Below are positions 1 through 6,000 of a stretch of 7,101 nucleotides of DNA, in pieces. Within the stretch, counting starts at the first letter, position 1, and the number at the start of each line of letters is the position of its first letter. Location of the stretch: the NCBI GenBank assembly GCA_019057975.1, contig JAHLWJ010000230.1:1-7101 (forward strand), written 5' to 3'. The translations under genes and the position numbers were made by a program. The notes beneath the pieces are model-generated. The model made no database searches, had not been told where the DNA came from, and saw only the letters and a list, made by a program, of their open reading frames with translations. This DNA is from Promethearchaeota archaeon (lineage in GTDB: Archaea > Asgardarchaeota > Lokiarchaeia > Sigynarchaeales > SOKP01).

Positions 1-185
1 GTTCCATGAGAATCCGATCCAGAAACAAAGACCACTTCTTCTCCTTTCATCCTCAGAAATCTTGCAAATACATCTGCTGACAGAGTACTTCCAATTAAAT
101 TGCCCAAATGAGGCATAGCATTCACATAAGGCCATGCAGAAGTTACAATCCATTTACCTTTTGAAATTTTCGCTAAATTAATCAC
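1..185 (-). CDS. metG: Methionyl-tRNA synthetase, N-terminal fragment (cut by window edge)
   Basis: Cytoplasmic class I aminoacyl-tRNA synthetase that joins methionine to tRNA-Met using ATP. Only the first 61 codons are present; the gene continues past the left edge. The visible part is the start of the Rossmann catalytic domain. It has strand 1 at residues 12-18 (WIVTSAW), then [11 protein letters not shown] (19-29), whose H26-L-G-N29 is the HIGH signature for ATP binding. [16 protein letters not shown] follows, then SGSDSHG at 55-61. Relatives usually read DEHGT at the last site, so Ser59 in place of Glu is a small deviation. The wording SAWPYVN...PHLGN is typical of archaeal MetRS as I recall it. 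The start is GTG at 185-183: an in-frame TAG lies directly before it and no ATG occurs before the conserved strand. There is no Shine-Dalgarno motif, which suggests a leaderless or short-leader transcript. The Ssl1-like gene ends 85 bases upstream on the same strand. The family call is secure; the start is likely. Confidence 0.93.
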   Translation of the reverse strand, partial: MINLAKISKGKWIVTSAWPYVNAMPHLGNLIGSTLSADVFARFLRMKGEEVVFVSGSDSHG

Positions 186-197
186 CTAATTACACTC

Positions 198-237
198 GTT
201 TATATATAGAACGAATATTAGCTTAAATATTTTCGAC
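198..237 (-). promoter_or_regulatory. Candidate archaeal promoter(s) for metG
   Basis: Read on the minus strand, the gap before metG has two TATA-like elements. One is CGAAAATATTTAAG (about 223-236), which looks like a BRE purine stretch followed by a TATA box and would place transcription start about 16 bases before the GTG. The other is TATATATAAA (about 200-209), which lies rather close to the start codon. This rests on motif and spacing only; either, both or neither may be used. Confidence 0.35.
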
Positions 238-270
238 TAAACGAGATATTTGTATTTTATTAATTGCACA

Positions 271-1452
271 CTAATCAACAACAATTCTTGCTCCGCAGTA
301 TCTACAAGCATTAATTTCATTTTTCATCTTTTCAAGACATGGTTGATGATAATATGAACCACATTTATCGCATTGGTAAACATGATAATCCCCTAAGAAA
401 ATATTATGACAATATGAACATGAAGCATCAATTTGGTCAATATCTTTATCAGGGATCAATAGCATTTTTGCCACTTTTCCTCGTTCTTCTTCTAGTATTC
501 TTATTTTTTGAGATTCTTCATCTTTTTCTTTAACTAACTTTAATGCTGCTCTTGGTAATTCTAACAAAAAGAAGCAAAATGGGCATCGAAATACATTTTC
601 CTTATACTCAGTCTTTTTGGCCCACATTGCAGCACATGATAAATGCATAGCCCTATCACATGAAGGGCAATATCTACCTTCGGTATAAAATTCAGCTCCT
701 GTGGCGGGAGCCTTTACAGAATGACAAATATGACACTTTTCTTGTGATCTGTTTTTTCCGCTCATCATTAACCTGATTTCTAAGACTGCAGGCTTTCTTA
801 ATGGTAATGCAATTTCGCTAACCAAGGGTGCCATATTTTCTTTTTTCTCAGGAGAGAAATAATCAGAAGTTTGTCTTACCTCTTTTTTTGAAACAAATGC
901 TTTAATGCCATCTGACAGTTCTTTGGAATTAGTAAAGTGATAATAATCCCCTCTTGTTAGTTGAGCAATTCTTTTCAATGATAATTTTCCATGTTGTTGA
1001 AATCCCCCTAATTGACAAGTATCTATATAAACTCCTAATCCCTTAGCAATATTTATTATTTTTTCTAACCTATTTATATCAATCTCTAATTTGCTATCAG
1101 TCATTATGAGAATTCGAAAGGTTTTTCCCCCAATTTTACGAATCTCCCCAACTAAGACTTGTAAAGCAAAAGCAATTCCCTGATGTAATATGCCCTTACC
1201 AGATATCTGAACTCTTTTTAGTGATGCAATTAATCTATCAGCGTCAAATGCAAAATCAATTAATCTTTTCGTTGAATCTCCGAATGAAATTATTGAAATC
1301 CTATCTTTCATATCAATTGATAATTTTGATTGGATGAAATTTCTTACTGTCTGAAGCTCCGCAACTAATCTATTAGGCTTGAAATCCTTTCTTAGCATGG
1401 ATCTAGACGTATCAAGTAATATCACTGTATCTTCGATTTTTATTTCTGGCAA
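271..1452 (-). CDS. VWA domain plus two zinc-finger modules, TFIIH Ssl1/p44-like
   Basis: A 393-residue, probably cytoplasmic protein with no signal peptide or membrane segment. Residues 8-188 form a von Willebrand A fold: strand EDTVILLDTSRSM with MIDAS residues D14-x-S16-x-S18, strand RISIISFGD (51-59), GKGILHQGIAFAL (85-97), strand FRILIMTDSK (112-121) with D119, and a last strand VYIDTCQLGG. Two fingers follow. The first uses C240, C243, C262, C265, H270, C273, C290, C293. The second uses C345, C348, C361, C364, H369, C372, C383, C386. Both are C4HC3, like PHD, RING-CH or TFIIH C1-like modules. A charged, probably helical linker (301-331) separates them. From memory, this order matches eukaryotic Ssl1/p44, which activates the XPD helicase in TFIIH, and the VWA also recalls proteasomal Rpn10. 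Trp277 in the first finger (HLSCAAMW) resembles E2-binding RING domains, so a VWA-RING ubiquitin ligase is the main alternative. The start is TTG: no ATG lies between the upstream in-frame TAA and the first strand. Domain calls are firm; the role is inferred. Confidence 0.85.
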   Translation of the reverse strand: MPEIKIEDTVILLDTSRSMLRKDFKPNRLVAELQTVRNFIQSKLSIDMKDRISIISFGDSTKRLIDFAFDADRLIASLKRVQISGKGILHQGIAFALQVLVGEIRKIGGKTFRILIMTDSKLEIDINRLEKIINIAKGLGVYIDTCQLGGFQQHGKLSLKRIAQLTRGDYYHFTNSKELSDGIKAFVSKKEVRQTSDYFSPEKKENMAPLVSEIALPLRKPAVLEIRLMMSGKNRSQEKCHICHSVKAPATGAEFYTEGRYCPSCDRAMHLSCAAMWAKKTEYKENVFRCPFCFFLLELPRAALKLVKEKDEESQKIRILEEERGKVAKMLLIPDKDIDQIDASCSYCHNIFLGDYHVYQCDKCGSYYHQPCLEKMKNEINACRYCGARIVVD

Positions 1453-1471
1453 CGTATCTCTAAAAAGACTT

Positions 1472-1520
1472 TATTTATCTAAAATTAATAAAATAATAGT
1501 AGTAAAATCTTATAAATTTC
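1472..1520 (-). promoter_or_regulatory. Candidate promoter elements for the Ssl1-like gene
   Basis: On the minus strand, GAAATTTATAAG (1509-1520) looks like a BRE (GAAA) joined to a TATA box and would give a leader of about 34 bases. A second box, GATAAATA (1472-1479), is centred about 24 bases before the TTG start and would give a leaderless transcript. Promoter-like elements here suggest this gene can be transcribed separately from the upstream peptidase gene. Motif evidence only. Confidence 0.35.
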
Positions 1521-1568
1521 TATATTCCACAAATCAAGAAAATGAGAAAATTTGACGTATAAATTAAT

Positions 1569-2927
1569 TCAATGTTCTTTTAAAAAACTATAAGCAAACA
1601 ATGTAAATACCTTAATGGCTTTAATATAGTCTTGAATTTCTATATATTCATTAACTGCATGAGCACTAGTTGCTATTCCAGGTCCAAATAGTATCGTTGA
1701 GGAGCAATAACCGCTATTACGATAATGTGAAGCATCAGCACTTGCCGGAAAGAAGAATGGAATGGGTTTTTTCTTGTAGATTTTCTCAATAATACTATTA
1801 AGATGTTTCAGATCTTTTGATTTTTTCCAATCTTTCCAATATGAGGGTTTAGAATCTTTTAGGACTTCTAAATAAACAAAAATTTCTTCAGGATTCCCGG
1901 TTGGTTCATTTTTGATTTCATATCCTAAACCAGTTATAACTTTTCTCAATGCTTCCAGAATTATTTCAGTTGTTTGACCCGGTAATAGCCTAAAATCCAT
2001 TATAGCCTCACATAGATCTGGTATAACATTTGGTTTTATTCCGCCATTAATCATATTTAAACTTGCTACAAGTTGAGTATTGGCCTCAATGATATTTTGT
2101 AATAAAGGTTGTTCACCTAAGATTTTTTCAAAAATGTCTTTACTTGGAAAAGCAATACTCACGTTTTCCTTTAATTCACTTAAAGACATGGGGGGCTTAA
2201 TTTTGGGAAGAAATTCTCCTAATTTATCTAGATTTTGGATTATCTCACTCATCATATAAATGGCATTTTTTCCAGCAAAAGGTATGGCAGCATGACTGGA
2301 AATTCCATTTGTAACTATTTTTATTTCAATTCGTGCTTTTTCCCCTACTATAGAACCTTTCCCTAGAGGATCTAACCCTGTTGGTTCTGCTATTATGACA
2401 AAATCACACTTTATTGCAGTTAATTTGTTTTCAACAAGCCATTTCGTTCCTAAAAATCCACCAGTTTCTTCATCGGCTACAGCATTTAAAATCAGATTTC
2501 CTGATAATTCTAAATCTAGTCTTTTTAATATCTTCAAGGCAATAACTACCGCCGCTAATCCTCCCTTCATATCTGTGGCACCTCTGCCATAAATTCTTTT
2601 CCTTTTAACTGTTGCTGAAAAAGGCGGATACTTCCATTCTTCTTCGGAACCTGGAGGAACAACATCCATATGTCCATTATATAAAAGATTCTTACCATCA
2701 AAATTATCATTCAATGTTGCCATTAAATTAGCACGATTATCTCCAAATGGAAAAACCTCACAATTAATACCGACATCTTTCAAATATTTCTCAACCTTTA
2801 ATGCCACGTTTTTTTCATTGCCTGGAGGATTTACTGACTCGGTTTGAATTAGCTCTTTTAGAAATTCGATATATTCTTCTCTATTATTTTCAATTTCATT
2901 AATAATTAATTCTTCACCCAAATACAT
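1569..2927 (-). CDS. M20 family metallopeptidase/deacylase, ArgE/DapE type
   Basis: A 452-residue cytoplasmic enzyme of the M20 family, which uses two metal ions (usually zinc) to hydrolyse amide bonds in N-acyl amino acids or short peptides. The expected active-site set is present. NGHMDVVP gives H86 (metal) and D88. GRGATDMKGG gives bridging D119. ADEETGG gives general base E153 and metal ligand E154. AEPTG gives E181, and SAHAVNE gives H423. The lid/dimerisation domain spans about 195-310 and carries SHAAIPFAGKNA with H212, the residue that normally reaches into the partner active site. Length is somewhat above the usual 375-430, partly through residues 240-285. Close to the C-terminus the usual TDAR reads ADAS (397-400), so the substrate-carboxylate arginine is not in its normal place; R403 lies nearby. 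Exact substrate (N-acetylornithine, succinyl-diaminopimelate, another acyl amino acid or a dipeptide) cannot be read from the sequence, so no symbol is given. Start is ATG at 2927. GAGAGGGA directly precedes it, very close for a Shine-Dalgarno site. The next gene begins 116 bases downstream. Confidence 0.93.
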   Translation of the reverse strand: MYLGEELIINEIENNREEYIEFLKELIQTESVNPPGNEKNVALKVEKYLKDVGINCEVFPFGDNRANLMATLNDNFDGKNLLYNGHMDVVPPGSEEEWKYPPFSATVKRKRIYGRGATDMKGGLAAVVIALKILKRLDLELSGNLILNAVADEETGGFLGTKWLVENKLTAIKCDFVIIAEPTGLDPLGKGSIVGEKARIEIKIVTNGISSHAAIPFAGKNAIYMMSEIIQNLDKLGEFLPKIKPPMSLSELKENVSIAFPSKDIFEKILGEQPLLQNIIEANTQLVASLNMINGGIKPNVIPDLCEAIMDFRLLPGQTTEIILEALRKVITGLGYEIKNEPTGNPEEIFVYLEVLKDSKPSYWKDWKKSKDLKHLNSIIEKIYKKKPIPFFFPASADASHYRNSGYCSSTILFGPGIATSAHAVNEYIEIQDYIKAIKVFTLFAYSFLKEH

Positions 2928-2962
2928 TCCCTCTCTATTAATTCTTGCTTTTTCTATTTATG
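2928..2962 (-). promoter_or_regulatory. Candidate promoter and translation start region of the M20 gene
   Basis: On the minus strand a TATA-like CATAAATA (2955-2962) is centred about 31 bases before the ATG, which would place transcription start within a few bases of the start codon. The purine run GAGAGGGA (2928-2935) touches the ATG. It contains the GAGG core of a Shine-Dalgarno sequence, but the spacing is too short to be convincing. Motif evidence only. Confidence 0.35.
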
Positions 2963-2970
2963 AAAAATTT

Positions 2971-2990
2971 GATAGAATTAAAATATTTAG
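2971..2990. repeat. Direct repeat, copy 1 (20 bases)
   Basis: GATAGAATTAAAATATTTAG matches copy 2 at 3010-3029 in 19 of 20 bases, with start points 39 bases apart. Each copy carries the palindrome AAATATTT. It lies between the divergent start codons of the M20 gene and the surface-protein gene, so it could be a regulator-binding site or a duplicated promoter element. The low complexity of the region weakens this. Confidence 0.6.
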
Positions 2991-3009
2991 TCATATTGTT
3001 AATCTATCT

Positions 3010-3029
3010 GATAAAATTAAAATATTTAG
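3010..3029. repeat. Direct repeat, copy 2 (20 bases)
   Basis: GATAAAATTAAAATATTTAG is the second copy of the repeat at 2971-2990, with one mismatch (A for G at the fifth base). It ends 59 bases before the proposed TTG start of the surface-protein gene, upstream of that gene's likely TATA box. That is a position where an activator or repressor could act. Confidence 0.6.
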
Positions 3030-3052
3030 GAAATTTTAATACTTTAAAATTA

Positions 3053-3060
3053 TTTTATAA
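3053..3060 (+). promoter_or_regulatory. Candidate TATA box of the surface-protein gene
   Basis: TTTTATAA is centred about 32 bases before the TTG at 3089. In archaea this spacing puts transcription start about 6 bases ahead of that codon, a near-leaderless arrangement. This supports TTG 3089 over the in-frame ATG at 2960, which would lie upstream of this box. A weaker alternative box, CTTTAAAATT, lies at about 3043-3052. Confidence 0.35.
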
Positions 3061-3088
3061 TCAAAAGTTAGGTATTACGGTTATTTTC

Positions 3089-6000
3089 TTGATTCGACAT
3101 AAAAAAGAAATTAAAAGCGTATTTATTGTCGTAATTTTCATTTCAATAGTTTTGATAAGTAATGTGCAAATTATTAATCATTCCAATCTTTCAAAAGAAA
3201 ACTTAGTTGATGATAATCAATTAGAAGAATTACCAAATAGTGCTAATCTCGAAATAGATGAGTATATCACGGGTTTTGGTGATGATCAAGATGTAAGAAT
3301 TTACGTGAATAACGAATCTGAAAATCTCAACGATAACCAGGGCTTTTTCGAAGTGCCTTCAATTACTTCAGATGATATGTATCTCACTTATGGAGATTTT
3401 AACTTCACCTTTCAAAATAACTTTACCACGGAATATGTTCTTGAAGATGATGATGCACTTTATGCAGACAATTTTATCTCTTTTGATTATAACACAGGCA
3501 ATTCAGGAGTTTCTTTCACAAATGGTACACCCATCGATGGAACTTTCAATCCAGATTTAATAGATGGTTCTAATTCTTCTTATATTGAAGTTATTACTGC
3601 AAATGGTCTCCTAAATTTTACTATACAAGCTAATTACAATGACACAACATATACTTCAGGTGTTATCAATGGTAATGTTGAATTTAATCGGTCCCAAATT
3701 TTAGGACTTATCTATTCCTTAGTCATCAGCCTTACTTTAAATGCGAATTTAACTGTGAGATTAAAAGATTATTCACAATCTACTTGGAGAGAAGTGATAT
3801 CTTCGCTCCCCTTTAATAATAGTCTAGGTATTCAAGAATTAAGAGATAATTTGATTAACGAAAATTTAAATAACATTGATCTAACAAATACAGCTTATAT
3901 CCAATTTATTTTTGAAAGAGAGGATCAAAGTCCATTTAACGCAAGATTATATGAATTTGATATGCAATCTACTTATGCTTTCGACCTTCCTATAACTGAT
4001 CAAGAGTATGTTGCATTAGAATTTGACTTAAAGGGTACACAATCAACTGTTAATGGATTTTATGCCTGGATAAGAACATTGGATCTAATTGAAGCAGCAA
4101 CCACCCAGTTAAATATTACTTTATACCGATCAAACGCCACAGTAGTTCGTACAGATGATAATTTAAGGAATGTGAGGTTGGGTCCTAACTACAATGAAAT
4201 GCTTGATACTCAACTGGTTAGCTATACTAATGATCAATTATCTTATTTTGAATTTAATATTGCTAACACTTTAAATCTCTCAAACTATTTTGTTGTTATA
4301 AAATCAGATAATTCAAAACAAGTATACAGCTTGGTTACAATACCCTATTATGATTACGGAGAAGCTGTTGCAAGAACTGAACATCAATTAATTATTACGG
4401 AAGACAATGGTGTTGAATGGAAAATCTCTAAAAAAGTAGTAGAAACCGATAACTGGGATTACGAAAACCGACATTTAGATGCTAGTTCTTTTAAATTGAA
4501 CGTTACTAGAGGTTATATGCCATCTGATTTTATTTTCAATGACAACAATACATTAAGGATTCAAGATATGATAATAGAGAATTTAGAAATTAGTTCATAT
4601 CCATATAATGAAAGCTCTTCTTTAACATGGGGTTTAGGAAGATGGAATCATACATTTGCAACCGCAATTGAAGATGATCCTTCTGATGAATTCCAAGTTT
4701 ATTTAAATTGGAATAGAAGTATTATAAAAGGTTTTAAATTTAACGTTAGTAGTTATTCTGTAAATGCCTATTGGATTGATGGTGCTGTAGCCTATTATAA
4801 TGCAACTTATAATAATAACCCGGAATGGGTATTGAACTTCTATTTTAATGAAACAGATGATCCGAACTTTGATAATTGGGATTTTATTGAATTTTGGTAC
4901 GTATACCCCAATTTTATGAGTGCTCACAATATAACAAATCCAAATGATGACGAATTTCTTTGGCAATTAGATGAAGAATCAATTGTGACAGATAGCCCAA
5001 GCAATTTCAAATTAGTAATTAATAAGACTTTTTCAACTCTTGAAGGAATATATACACTTAATTTAACGAGTTATAATTTCATTGATGAAATGCATAGTTA
5101 TATTAATTATTATGGAACTTTGTGGGAGACAAATGGTTTCATGTATGGAGATAATATTTCTATTAGTGTGGATATACAAGACCATAATTTTAAAGCACCT
5201 CTGAGCGGCGATTTGAATGCTACGCTTTTTTATCCAAATGGTACAAGATATCCAAATGCGGATTTATTATCTTCATCTGGAATTGTTGGTGAATCTGTAT
5301 TATCTTATGATTTCAATAACAACACTATTCTAGATATAACAAAAGATCTTTCTGAATTTGGGGAATATGAGTTAGGGTTCTTTTGGTCCAATGGTTCTGC
5401 TATAGGATGTAAAAAATTGACCATATATATAGATGTGTACGACCTTGAATTATATAATTGTACTTATTTATCAAATTTAGATAGTAATGTTCTTATTGGG
5501 GAATTAAATAATAAAGTCTTTCAAGACTACACAATATTAATTGCTTCTATAAATGATACTACGGGGATTTCTACACCCAACTTTTATCCTATAAATAATT
5601 CAGATTTAAACCAAGTATATTCTTATGAAATAGGAGGACAAGAACTATCCATTTTAATGAACTCTTTTTTACAAAGTGAAGATATTCTAAACCCAAACGA
5701 AATAGTTAACTTTAAAACCACCGTTCAAAATATACATTCCTTTATCCCTGTTGACGTTACAGTTAACTTTAAATTAGTTTCATATGTTGATGAAGATTGG
5801 ATTATAGCTGAAAATACTTCACCGACTATTAATCTAAATTTTTCAGGAACTCCCGATAACACCTATGAATTCGACGTTAACCTTACAATCCCAAATTTAG
5901 ATGTGGTTACAAATACTTGGGAAGGTTTAAACGCACCCATAAGGTTAGGAGGAGTGAAAGCAATAGTTACTTTATCGATCGATGATATTGAAGTCGGAGT

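Noticed and set aside
339..533. Plus-strand 64-codon ORF with a hydrophobic C-terminus
   Set aside because: It lies entirely antisense to the zinc-finger half of the Ssl1-like gene, whose Cys/His pattern is clearly real. The hydrophobic run is the complement of the lysine/glutamate-rich linker codons.
1533..1553. T-rich tract on the minus strand after the M20 stop, possible archaeal terminator
   Set aside because: It reads TTTTCTCATTTTCTTGATTT with no run longer than four T and no stem-loop. In DNA this AT-rich it cannot be told from background.
2395..2592. Plus-strand 65-codon ORF
   Set aside because: It is antisense to the active-site region of the M20 gene (around D119 to E181) and has no recognisable content of its own.
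3372..3560. Plus-strand 62-codon ORF inside the surface-protein gene
   Set aside because: It is another frame of the long open frame, which has a consistent extracellular composition with sequons throughout; this one does not.
4703..4966. Minus-strand 87-codon ORF
   Set aside because: It is antisense to the surface-protein gene. Its Ile-rich composition is what the complement of Asn/Tyr/Asp codons gives, and no promoter or domain supports it.
5703..5773. Repeated AGTTAACTTTAAA at 5704-5716 and 5761-5773
   Set aside because: Both copies encode VNFK on beta strands in the same protein frame. This is best explained by similar strand sequences, or by chance, not by a DNA element.
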